Below, in pieces: positions 33,823 through 41,989 of a stretch of 44,539 bases of DNA. The position numbers were made by a program, and so were the translations under genes. Each line of letters opens with the position of its first letter. Position 1 is the first letter of the stretch. Source of the DNA: Streptomyces europaeiscabiei (lineage in GTDB: Bacteria > Actinomycetota > Actinomycetes > Streptomycetales > Streptomycetaceae); contig NZ_LRTR01000115.1 in the NCBI RefSeq assembly GCF_001550375.1, forward strand, positions 1 through 44,539. The letters run 5' to 3'. A model generated the notes under the pieces. It saw nothing but the letters and a program-made list of their open reading frames with translations. It had not been told where the DNA came from and ran no database searches.

Positions 33823-36717
33823 TCAGCTGCAACCGCTCGTCGAGCCGCAGCCCTCGCAGATGTAGCAGGAGCCGGCCCGCTGCATCTTCGTACCGCAGGA
33901 GAAACACAGCGGGGCGTCGGCGTGGATGCCCAGCTGCATCTCCACCAGTTCGGCGCTGGTGTGGGCCTGCTTCGGGGCGGGCACGGCCACCTCGGCCGCG
34001 GCCTTCGGGGTGGCGACGGCCTTCAGGTCCGTCTGCCGCGGGGCCGACTGCGCCAGACCCTCGACGTCGACGTCCTCCTCGGTGGGCTCGTAGGAGCCGG
34101 TCTCCAGGTGGCGCTGACGCTCCTCCGCGGAGTGGATGCCGAGTGCGGAGCGCGTCTCGAAGGGCAGGAAGTCGAGCGCCAGGCGGCGGAAGATGTAGTC
34201 GACGATCGACTGCGCCATCCGCACGTCCGGGTCATCCGTCATACCGGCCGGTTCGAAGCGCATGTTGGTGAACTTCGAGACGTACGTCTCCAGCGGAACT
34301 CCGTACTGGAGGCCCACGGAGACAGCGATGGAGAAGGCGTCCATCATGCCCGCGAGAGTCGAACCCTGCTTCGACATCTTCAGGAAGACCTCGCCGAGAC
34401 CGTCGTCCGGGTAGGAGTTGGCGGTCATGTAGCCCTCGGCGCCGCCGACCGTGAAGGAGGTCGTGATCCCGGGGCGGCCCTTCGGCAGGCGCTTGCGGAC
34501 CGGGCGGTACTCGACGACCTTCTCGACCGTGGCCCGGATCGTCTCCTCGGCCTTCTCGGTGATCTCGGCCTTCTCCGAGTCCTTGGTCTTGGCGGAGAGC
34601 GGCTGGCCGACCTTGCAGTTGTCGCGGTAGATCGCGAGCGCCTTGACGCCCAGCTTCCAGGCCTCGAAGTAGATCTCCTCGACCTCCTCGACGGTCGCCG
34701 TCTCCGGCATGTTGACCGTCTTGGAGATGGCACCGGAGATCCACGGCTGGATCGCGGCCATCATGCGGACGTGGCCCATCGGGGAGATGGCACGCTCGCC
34801 CATGGCGCAGTCGAAGACCTCGTAGTGCTCCTGCTTGAGGCTCGGGGCGTCGATCACGTTGCCGTTGTCGGCGATGTGGGCGACGATCGCCTCGATCTGC
34901 TCCTCCTGGTAGCCCAGGCGGCGCAGGGCCTGCGGGACCGTGCCGTTGACGATCTGCATCGAGCCGCCGCCGACCAGCTTCTTGAACTTGACCAGCGCAA
35001 GGTCCGGCTCGACACCGGTGGTGTCGCACGACATGGCCAGACCGATCGTGCCGGTCGGCGCGAGCACGGACGCCTGCGAGTTGCGGAAGCCGTTCTTCTC
35101 GCCGAGGCGCAGCACGTCCTGCCAGGCCTCGGTGGCGGCGGCCCACACCTGGGTGTCCAGGTCGTCCATCGGCACGGCCGTGCCGTTGGCGTCGGAGTGC
35201 TGCTTCATGACGCGGTTGTGGGCGTCGGCATTTCGGGCGTAACCGTCGTAGGGGCCGACGACCGCGGCCAGTTCCGCGGAGCGCCTGTACGCCGTGCCGG
35301 TCATCAGGGAGGTGATGGCACCGGCGAGGGCACGGCCGCCGTCGGAGTCGTACGCGTGGCCGGTCGCCATCAGCAGGGCGCCGAGGTTGGCGTAGCCGAT
35401 GCCGAGCTGGCGGAAGGCGCGGGTGTTCTCGCCGATCTTCTGGGTGGGGAAGTCGGCGAAGCAGATGGAGATGTCCATCGCCGTGATGACGAGCTCGACG
35501 ACCTTGGCGAAGCGCTCGACCTCGAAGGACTGAGTGCCCTTGCCGTCGTCCTTGAGGAACTTCATCAGGTTCAGCGAGGCGAGGTTGCAGGACGTGTTGT
35601 CCAGGTGCATGTACTCGCTGCACGGGTTGGACGCGGTGATGCGGCCGGACTCGGGGCAGGTGTGCCAGTTGTTGATCACACCGTCGTACTGGATGCCCGG
35701 GTCGGCACAGGCCCACGCGGCCTCGGCGAGCTTGCGGAACAGCGCCTTGGCGTCGACCTTCTCGATGACCTCGCCGGTCATACGGGCCCGGAGGCCGAAC
35801 TCGGTGCCGTTTTCGACCGCTGTCATGAACTCGTCGTTCACGCGGACCGAGTTGTTGGCGTTCTGGTACTGGACGGACGTGATGTCGTCGCCGCCCAGGT
35901 CCATGTCGAAGCCCGCGTCGCGCAGGGCGCGGATCTTCTCCTCCTCCTTCACCTTGGTGGCGATGAAGTCCTCGACGTCCGGGTGGTCCACGTCGAGAAC
36001 GACCATCTTGGCCGCGCGACGCGTGGCACCGCCCGACTTGATCGTTCCCGCGGAGGCGTCGGCGCCCCGCATGAAGGAGACCGGGCCGGAGGCGTTGCCG
36101 CCGGAGGAGAGCAGCTCCTTGGAGGAGCGGATGCGCGAGAGGTTCAGGCCGGCGCCGGAGCCGCCCTTGAAGATCATGCCCTCTTCCTTGTACCAGTCGA
36201 GGATCGACTCCATGGAGTCGTCGACGGCCAGGATGAAGCAGGCGGAGACCTGCTGGGGCTGCGGAGTGCCCACGTTGAACCAGACAGGGCTGTTGAAGCT
36301 GAAGATCTGGTGCAGGAGGGCGTACGCCAGTTCGTGCTCGAAGATCTCGGCGTCGGCGGGCGAGGCGAAGTACTTGTTGTCCTCGCCGGCCTTCGTGTAC
36401 GTCTTCACGATGCGGTCGATCAGCTGCTTGAGGCCGGTCTCACGCTGAGCGGTGCCGACGGCACCGCGGAAGTACTTGCTGGTGACGATGTTGACCGCGT
36501 TCACCGACCAGAAGTCGGGGAACTCGACGCCACGCTGCTCGAAGTTGATCGAGCCGTCGCGCCAGTTGGTCATGACGACGTCACGGCGCTCCCAGACCAC
36601 CTCGTCGTACGGGTGCACGCCGGGGGTGGTGTGGATGCGCTCGATACGTAGGCCCCTGTTCGCCTTGGTGCCCTTGGCGCGGGAACTCCGTGCCGGACCG
36701 CTCGCCGTCTCTGTCAT
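33823..36717 (-). CDS. nrdJ: coenzyme-B12-dependent (class II) ribonucleotide reductase
   Basis: The 964-residue enzyme reduces ribonucleotides to deoxyribonucleotides using adenosylcobalamin and works with or without oxygen. C160 (PQQVSACF) and C377 (LDNTSCN) fit the substrate-reducing pair. C366 and E368 in NPCSE fit the thiyl radical Cys and catalytic Glu; spacing C366-C377 equals that of the T. maritima enzyme. The C-terminal end has CFSCGTKMQRAGSCYICEGC, the redox/zinc-type Cys cluster of long NrdJ proteins. ATG 36717 follows AGGGAGG. It is the second gene of the nrdR-nrdJ operon, with a 160-base gap. Confidence 0.97.
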   Translation of the reverse strand: MTETASGPARSSRAKGTKANRGLRIERIHTTPGVHPYDEVVWERRDVVMTNWRDGSINFEQRGVEFPDFWSVNAVNIVTSKYFRGAVGTAQRETGLKQLIDRIVKTYTKAGEDNKYFASPADAEIFEHELAYALLHQIFSFNSPVWFNVGTPQPQQVSACFILAVDDSMESILDWYKEEGMIFKGGSGAGLNLSRIRSSKELLSSGGNASGPVSFMRGADASAGTIKSGGATRRAAKMVVLDVDHPDVEDFIATKVKEEEKIRALRDAGFDMDLGGDDITSVQYQNANNSVRVNDEFMTAVENGTEFGLRARMTGEVIEKVDAKALFRKLAEAAWACADPGIQYDGVINNWHTCPESGRITASNPCSEYMHLDNTSCNLASLNLMKFLKDDGKGTQSFEVERFAKVVELVITAMDISICFADFPTQKIGENTRAFRQLGIGYANLGALLMATGHAYDSDGGRALAGAITSLMTGTAYRRSAELAAVVGPYDGYARNADAHNRVMKQHSDANGTAVPMDDLDTQVWAAATEAWQDVLRLGEKNGFRNSQASVLAPTGTIGLAMSCDTTGVEPDLALVKFKKLVGGGSMQIVNGTVPQALRRLGYQEEQIEAIVAHIADNGNVIDAPSLKQEHYEVFDCAMGERAISPMGHVRMMAAIQPWISGAISKTVNMPETATVEEVEEIYFEAWKLGVKALAIYRDNCKVGQPLSAKTKDSEKAEITEKAEETIRATVEKVVEYRPVRKRLPKGRPGITTSFTVGGAEGYMTANSYPDDGLGEVFLKMSKQGSTLAGMMDAFSIAVSVGLQYGVPLETYVSKFTNMRFEPAGMTDDPDVRMAQSIVDYIFRRLALDFLPFETRSALGIHSAEERQRHLETGSYEPTEEDVDVEGLAQSAPRQTDLKAVATPKAAAEVAVPAPKQAHTSAELVEMQLGIHADAPLCFSCGTKMQRAGSCYICEGCGSTSGCS

Positions 36718-36876
36718 GCCGCCTCCCTGTACGGGCGAAAACGCCCTGAAGTGCCACGTTGTTCCCGTGACACGGTGTTTTGTCTTGTGTCGCGACCCGG
36801 CTGGCCCAGCCGTTCGCGACAGGCCTGGATCGCCGCCGATCGGCCGGACCCACTGGTCCGGCGATGCGGCTCGCCG

Positions 36877-37440
36877 TCAGTCGGCGGCGTTGGCGGGCAC
36901 GGGGACTTGGGCAGCCCCTCCGGACCCGCGGTCGTTCCTCGGGCGCCCCTCGACCGCGTTCTCGACGTCCTCGTCGTTCGCGTCGGGGCGCTTCTCCTGC
37001 TCTTCCCTGAGTTCCGCGATGGCGGCCTCGAAGTCCTCCAGCGAATCGAACGCCCGGTAGACCGAGGCGAACCGCAAGTAGGCGACGAGGTCGAGCTCCT
37101 GCAGCGGGCCGAGTATGGCCAGCCCCACGTCATGGGTGGTCAGTTCGGCACTTCCGGTGGCGCGCACCGCCTCCTCGACCCGCTGACCGAGCTGGGCGAG
37201 CGCGTCCTCGGTGACAGGCCTCCCCTGGCATGCCTTGCGGACACCATTGATGACCTTGGTACGGCTGAAGGGCTCGGTCACGCCGGACCTCTTGACGACC
37301 ATCAGCGAGCACGTCTCCACCGTCGTGAAACGACGGGAGCAGTCGGGACACTGACGGCGCCTGCGGATCGACGTGCCGTCGTCCGTCGTACGACTGTCGA
37401 CGACACGACTGTCGGAGTGCCTGCAGAAGGGACAGTGCAT
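36877..37440 (-). CDS. nrdR: transcriptional repressor NrdR
   Basis: The 187-residue protein has a zinc ribbon (C3, C6, C31, C34 in MHCPFC and CPDC) that binds DNA, followed by an ATP-cone domain (about 49-139, [24 protein letters not shown]). NrdR senses ATP/dATP and represses ribonucleotide reductase genes. The C-terminal tail (about 155-187) is low complexity. ATG 37440 is preceded by GAGGAGGG; the much longer open frame upstream is rejected. It precedes nrdJ in an operon and has two NrdR-box-like sites upstream, as in S. coelicolor nrdRJ. Confidence 0.96.
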   Translation of the reverse strand: MHCPFCRHSDSRVVDSRTTDDGTSIRRRRQCPDCSRRFTTVETCSLMVVKRSGVTEPFSRTKVINGVRKACQGRPVTEDALAQLGQRVEEAVRATGSAELTTHDVGLAILGPLQELDLVAYLRFASVYRAFDSLEDFEAAIAELREEQEKRPDANDEDVENAVEGRPRNDRGSGGAAQVPVPANAAD

Positions 37441-37549
37441 GACTCCAACCCTCCTCACAGCACGACTCGATGGCCCCCACGAGCCTCTTGGGCCCCGCGG
37501 AAGCAGCCCCAAGCATAGGGGATGACCAAGAGCCCTAGGACCCGGGGGA

Positions 37550-37596
37550 CCACAACTTCTGGGCTGTTGCAGCAATCCAAGCACTAGATGTAGGGC
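37550..37596 (-). promoter_or_regulatory. tandem NrdR boxes upstream of nrdR-nrdJ
   Basis: On the nrdR strand the first box (37581-37596) is GCCCTACATCTAGTGC, close to the consensus acaCwAtATaTwGtgt. The second (37550-37565) is AGCCCAGAAGTTGTGG, a weaker match that keeps the TwGTG half. Centres are 31 bases apart, three helical turns, the usual NrdR arrangement. Confidence 0.65.
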
Positions 37597-37902
37597 TTGG
37601 CACGTAAATCCGCCCACGGTACGCGTGTCGCCCAGGTATGGGCACGCGCCAGACGAGGGCACCGTCGCGGAGCGCAGCCGTGCCGTCGCTGAGCGGACGG
37701 GGATACGGTGGGGCACCGCGGAAAAAGGGGTCGGTACTCGGCCGACGGAGTACCGGGTGGCAGACTGGGCCACGCGGTGACAGTGGCCCACAAGGCCCTT
37801 CACCCCGGCGGTGAAGAGTACAGCAATCAGCCCTTTTGTCCGCTGGACCGCAGGCCCTACACCCAGACACCTGGTCACGTCAGACAATCCACGGTTTTTC
37901 AC

Positions 37903-37918
37903 TCGAACGTGTGTTTGG
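37903..37918 (+). promoter_or_regulatory. LexA operator (SOS box) at lexA
   Basis: TCGAACGTGTGTTTGG matches the Gram-positive SOS box core GAAC-N4-GTTC with one change (GTTT). It overlaps the -35 below, so LexA should repress its own gene. Confidence 0.75.
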
Positions 37919-37944
37919 CGCAACCTTTCGAAAGCAACTACCGT
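37915..37944 (+). promoter_or_regulatory. lexA promoter
   Basis: TTGGCG (37915-37920) and TACCGT (37939-37944) are spaced by 18 bases, a good HrdB-type promoter. The start of transcription would be near 37951, leaving a leader of about 28 bases. Confidence 0.55.
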
Positions 37945-37978
37945 TGTGCTGCACGGGAGACCATCGAGAGGGGCCGAC

Positions 37979-38755
37979 GTGACCACCACCGCTGACAGTG
38001 CCACCATCACTGCCCAGGACCGCTCCCAGAGCCGACTCGAGCCGGTGCATGCGATGAACGAAGCCACGAACCATGAAGGGCCCAAGCGAGCCCTGCCCGG
38101 CCGACCTCCAGGTATCAGGGCGGACAGCTCCGGGCTCACCGATCGGCAGCGCCGGGTCATCGAGGTGATCAGGGACTCGGTGCAGCGGCGTGGATACCCG
38201 CCGTCCATGCGGGAGATCGGCCAGGCGGTCGGCCTGTCCAGCACGTCCTCCGTGGCACACCAGCTGATGGCACTGGAGCGCAAGGGCTTCCTGCGCCGCG
38301 ACCCGCACCGCCCGCGTGCGTACGAGGTCCGCGGCTCCGACCAGTCCTCGGTACAGCCGACGGACACGGCCGGCAAGCCGGCCGCTTCGTACGTGCCACT
38401 TGTGGGCCGGATCGCCGCCGGTGGCCCGATCCTCGCCGAGGAGTCCGTCGAGGACGTGTTCCCGCTCCCCCGCCAACTGGTGGGCGACGGCGAGCTCTTC
38501 GTCCTCAAGGTCGTCGGCGACTCCATGATCGAGGCTGCCATCTGCGACGGTGACTGGGTGACGGTCCGCCGTCAGCCCGTCGCCGAGAACGGCGACATCG
38601 TGGCCGCCATGCTGGACGGCGAGGCTACGGTCAAGCGCTTCAAGCGCGAGGACGGCCACGTCTGGCTGCTCCCGCACAACGCCGCCTACGAGCCCATCCC
38701 GGGTGACGACGCGACCATCCTCGGCAAGGTGGTGGCCGTGTTGCGCCGCGTGTGA
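37979..38755 (+). CDS. lexA: SOS repressor LexA
   Basis: The 258-residue protein has a winged helix-turn-helix (about 54-115, [34 protein letters not shown]) and a C-terminal S24 self-cleavage domain. The cleavage site is A147-G148. The catalytic dyad is S182 (GDSM) and K219 (TVKRF). It represses DNA-damage genes until RecA promotes self-cleavage. GTG 37979 follows GAGAGGGG; the longer frame is rejected. The first 45 residues are an extension of streptomycete LexA. It diverges from nrdR and converges on dinG. Confidence 0.97.
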   Translation: MTTTADSATITAQDRSQSRLEPVHAMNEATNHEGPKRALPGRPPGIRADSSGLTDRQRRVIEVIRDSVQRRGYPPSMREIGQAVGLSSTSSVAHQLMALERKGFLRRDPHRPRAYEVRGSDQSSVQPTDTAGKPAASYVPLVGRIAAGGPILAEESVEDVFPLPRQLVGDGELFVLKVVGDSMIEAAICDGDWVTVRRQPVAENGDIVAAMLDGEATVKRFKREDGHVWLLPHNAAYEPIPGDDATILGKVVAVLRRV

Positions 38756-38891
38756 CACCCAGCGGCGGACGGTCGCCCATGCCCGTCCCCGCCCATGATC
38801 CGGGCCCCGGAATCCACTGCGCCGGTTCCGGGGTCCTGGGCTGTCCAGGGCCCGCCGAAGAAACACGGTCCGAGCCCTGAGTCCGTGCGCA

Positions 38892-38945
38892 GAACGGCCG
38901 GTGGCCTGTTCCCCGGAACCATCGGGGACAGGCCACCGGCCGTTC
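38892..38945. terminator. bidirectional hairpin between lexA and dinG
   Basis: GAACGGCCGGTGGCCTGT pairs with ACAGGCCACCGGCCGTTC, then CCCCG/CGGGG after a bulged T: 23 pairs around a seven-base loop. Its right edge overlaps the dinG stop codon. Confidence 0.85.
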
Positions 38946-40938
38946 ACGCCTCCGCCTTCTCCGCCTCTTCTTCCCTGCCCTTCGCCGCGCTGTCGATCGC
39001 GGCGAGCGACCTGCGGACCTGGTTACGGTCCGTCGTGTACCAGAAATCGGGCAGTGACGCCTTCAGATAGCTGCCGTACCGCGCGGTCGCCAGGCGCTGA
39101 TCCAGTACGGCGACCACTCCTCGGTCTCCCTGCGCCCGTACGAGCCGGCCGGCGCCCTGGGCCATCAGCAGGGCGGCGTGAGTGGCGGCGACGGCCATGA
39201 AGCCGTTGCCGCCCGCCTCCTCGACGGCTTTCTGGCGGGCGCTCATCAAGGGGTCGTCGGGGCGCGGGAACGGAATCTTGTCCATCACGACCAGCTGGCA
39301 GCTGGACCCGGGCACGTCGACGCCCTGCCAGAGCGACAGCGTGCCGAAGAGGCAGGTCCTCGGGTCGGCCGCGAAGCCCTTGATCAGCTCGCCGAGCGTC
39401 TCCTCGCCCTGGAGCAGGATCGGGTACTCGGGGATCCGGACGCGCAGTTCCTCCGCCGCCAACTGGGCTGCTCGCATCGACGAGAACAGGCCGAGCGTCC
39501 GGCCGCCGGCCGCCTGGATCAGCTCCGTGAGCTCGTCCAGCATGTCCGTCCGGTCGCCGTCCCGCGCGGGCCGCGACAGATGTTTGGCCACGTAGAGGAT
39601 GCCCTGCCGCGGGTAGTCGAAGGGCGATCCGACGTCCACACCCTTCCACTGCGGAAGGTCGTCCCCCTGAGCGCCCTCCGGCGCCAGACCCAGTGACGCG
39701 CCCACGCCGTTGAAGTCGCCGCCGAGCTTGAGGGTGGCCGAGGTCAGGGTGACGGAACGGTCCGCGAAGAGTTTCTCCCGGAGGAGACCCGACACGGACA
39801 TCGGGGCGACGCGCAGGGACGCGCCGAAGCGGTCGTGGCGTTCGTACCAGACGACGTCCCACTCGGAACCGTTGCTGATCCGCTCCGCCACGTCGTGCAC
39901 GCTCTCCACGGCCGCCAGCGCTTGCTTGCGGACGGCGTCCTCGTCCTGGACGGACTTGTCGCGCGTGCTGCCGAGCGCCGAGATCACCGTTCGGGCGGCA
40001 TCGCGCAGCGCCATGAGGACGTACGCCAGGTCCTCGGGGACCTCCTCCAGGCGGCCCGGCAGGGCCAGCTCCATGACCCGCTCGAACCCCTCTGCGGCGG
40101 TCTGGAGCTGATCGGCGGCCTTCTCGTTGACGAGCTTCGCCGCCCGCTTCACAGCGCGGTTGACCTGGCCTGGGGTGAGTTCGCCGGTCGCCACGCCGGT
40201 CACCCGCGAGACGAGTTCATGCGCCTCGTCCACGATCAGCACCTCGTGCTGCGGGAGCACCGGCGCACCCTCGATGGCGTCGATCGCGAGCAGCGCGTGA
40301 TTGGTCACGACCACCTCGGAGAGCTTGGCCCGCTCCCGGGCCATCTCGGCGAAGCACTCGGCGCCGTACGCGCACTTCGAAGCGCCCAGGCACTCCCTGG
40401 ACGACACGGAGATCTGCGCCCAGGCACGGTCGGACACACCCGGGGTGAGGTCGTCCCGGTCACCGGTCTCGGTCTCCTGCGACCAGTCCCGCAGCCGCAG
40501 CAGGTCCTGGCCCAGCTTGCTGGAGGGCGCGGCCGCCTCGAACTGGTCGAAGAGGCCCTCCTCCTCGTCCTGCGGCACGCCTTCGTTCAGGCGGTGCAGG
40601 CACAGGTAGTTCGACCGGCCCTTGAGCATCGCGAACTCGGGGCGGCGGCGCAGCAGCGGATGCAGCGCGTCGACCGTTCTCGGCAGGTCCCGCTCCACGA
40701 GCTGGCGCTGGAGCGCCAAGGTCGCCGTCGCGACGACGACGCGCTCCCCCTGTGCGAGCGCGGGCACCAGGTAACCGAGCGACTTTCCGGTGCCGGTACC
40801 CGCCTGGACCAGCAGATGGGAGCCGTCGTCGATCGCCTCCGCGACGGCTTCGGCCATGGTCACCTGGCCGGGGCGCTCCATCCCGCCGACAGCGGCGACG
40901 GCGGCATGGAGGAGTTCGTGGAGTGAGGGCTTCGTCAT
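38944..40938 (-). CDS. dinG: DinG-family ATP-dependent DNA helicase (XPD-like, iron-sulfur)
   Basis: The 664-residue SF2 helicase has Walker A AGTGTGKS (46-53), DEAH (about 237-240) and the XPD-type domain order. Four Cys (C113, C183, C189, C195) fit the [4Fe-4S] cluster of DinG/XPD helicases. Motif VI region QGAGRLVRAQGDRG is complete. It unwinds 5' to 3' and is linked to repair and R-loop or replication-conflict handling in other bacteria. ATG 40938 is used. Despite convergence on lexA I see no SOS box upstream. The C-terminus is Glu/Lys/Ala-rich. Confidence 0.93.
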   Translation of the reverse strand: MTKPSLHELLHAAVAAVGGMERPGQVTMAEAVAEAIDDGSHLLVQAGTGTGKSLGYLVPALAQGERVVVATATLALQRQLVERDLPRTVDALHPLLRRRPEFAMLKGRSNYLCLHRLNEGVPQDEEEGLFDQFEAAAPSSKLGQDLLRLRDWSQETETGDRDDLTPGVSDRAWAQISVSSRECLGASKCAYGAECFAEMARERAKLSEVVVTNHALLAIDAIEGAPVLPQHEVLIVDEAHELVSRVTGVATGELTPGQVNRAVKRAAKLVNEKAADQLQTAAEGFERVMELALPGRLEEVPEDLAYVLMALRDAARTVISALGSTRDKSVQDEDAVRKQALAAVESVHDVAERISNGSEWDVVWYERHDRFGASLRVAPMSVSGLLREKLFADRSVTLTSATLKLGGDFNGVGASLGLAPEGAQGDDLPQWKGVDVGSPFDYPRQGILYVAKHLSRPARDGDRTDMLDELTELIQAAGGRTLGLFSSMRAAQLAAEELRVRIPEYPILLQGEETLGELIKGFAADPRTCLFGTLSLWQGVDVPGSSCQLVVMDKIPFPRPDDPLMSARQKAVEEAGGNGFMAVAATHAALLMAQGAGRLVRAQGDRGVVAVLDQRLATARYGSYLKASLPDFWYTTDRNQVRRSLAAIDSAAKGREEEAEKAEA

Positions 40939-41142
40939 AGCGCGACCACCCTACGGGTCACCACTGACAAACGGGTTATCAAGGCGGAAGCACGGGGCGG
41001 GAGGGGCGGGATCAAGGCCGGGTTCTCTTCGTCGGGAAGGGCCGATTCTCGGGGGCCGGAAATCGAGTCGGGTCGATCGGGAACCGGAGCGGCGCGGGCG
41101 GTGTACCAGGAATGACGGCATCACAGCAGATCCACATCGGAT

Positions 41143-41889
41143 CTACATCAGATCACGCAGGAGCCGGTCCCTGACCATGAGGGCGGCCCGCTTGTCGGGC
41201 AGGTCGACTTCGGCGGAGAACCGGAATCCTGCGCTCAGAAAAGCGGAGACGGAGGGAAAGTTGCGAAGGTCGGGTTCGGCGATGACGCGGGCACAGGAAG
41301 GTCTTCTGTCGAGGACGAGATCGGCTACGGCGCGGAGCAGGGTCGCACCGAGACCCCGCCCCCGGTCGGCCACGGGTCCGATGAGGAGGTGGATTCCGGT
41401 GTCGTGCGGGCGAGCGGGGTAGTGGCGGGCGATGGGGTCGAGGTCCGCCCGGTAGATCTCCCAGTAACTCATCGGGGTGCCGTTCAGCAGCCCGAGGCAG
41501 GGCACGCTGCGGCCGTCGCCGCCGAGCTGGGTCCGGAGGTGGTCCGCGGTCACGTCCTCGGTTCCGGCGAGCTTCCAGTAGGAGGCCACGGCCGAGTCGT
41601 TCATCCAGCGGGAGAGCAGCGGGAGCTCGCGTTCGGGGCGGACGGGAACGAGGTGCAGGGTGCCTGCCGGGGTGACGACCGGACCCCAGTCGGCGAGGTG
41701 GTCCAGCAGCTCGCCGTGGGCCGGGGGCGCTCCCTGTACTGCCTCGGTCCTGCCGCCGCATGAGTCGCCGTCCTCGGACAGGAGCGCGAGGAAGTCGTCG
41801 GTCAGGCGCAGTTCGAGCGTGTCCTCATTGCTCGTCGGGGACGAGGCGGTCTCGGTGCTCGCGTCGGTGCTTGCGTCGGTGGGAGTCAT
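41143..41889 (-). CDS. siderophore-type GNAT acyltransferase (IucB/AlcB-like)
   Basis: The 248-residue protein has a variable N-terminus (about 1-75) with Ser/Thr repeats, then a GNAT domain: LVPVRPERELPLLSRWMND, SYWEIYRADLDPIARHYPARPHDTGIHLLIGP, and an acetyl-CoA loop DRGRGLGATLLRAVADL. This is the Acetyltransf_8 type found in hydroxamate siderophore pathways, where it acylates a hydroxylated amine. ATG 41889 follows GGAGCG. It lies 100 bases after the NIS synthetase gene on the same strand, most likely one operon. The amine precursor genes are outside the window. Confidence 0.87.
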   Translation of the reverse strand: MTPTDASTDASTETASSPTSNEDTLELRLTDDFLALLSEDGDSCGGRTEAVQGAPPAHGELLDHLADWGPVVTPAGTLHLVPVRPERELPLLSRWMNDSAVASYWKLAGTEDVTADHLRTQLGGDGRSVPCLGLLNGTPMSYWEIYRADLDPIARHYPARPHDTGIHLLIGPVADRGRGLGATLLRAVADLVLDRRPSCARVIAEPDLRNFPSVSAFLSAGFRFSAEVDLPDKRAALMVRDRLLRDLM

Positions 41890-41989
41890 GGCGACGCTCC
41901 TCTCAGGAGATCGGGCGGGTCATGTTCCTCGGGGCTGAAGGGAGTCGGAGTACGCAGACATGCAGGCTGAACAGCGACCAAGGGCCCGG

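Larger units (their letters stand above)
37441..37978. other. divergent nrdR / lexA control region
   Basis: This 538-base region has no supported gene. It contains tandem NrdR-box-like sites (37550-37596) and the lexA promoter with LexA operator (37903-37944). The 300 bases between these sites show nothing clear. Confidence 0.65.

Noticed and set aside
33922..36651. Long + strand open frame opposite nrdJ
   Set aside because: Shadow of the conserved NrdJ gene.
36718..36876. Cobalamin riboswitch before nrdJ
   Set aside because: No B12-box-like core (GCCACTG) or matching architecture was seen; in S. coelicolor the known one is at nrdAB.
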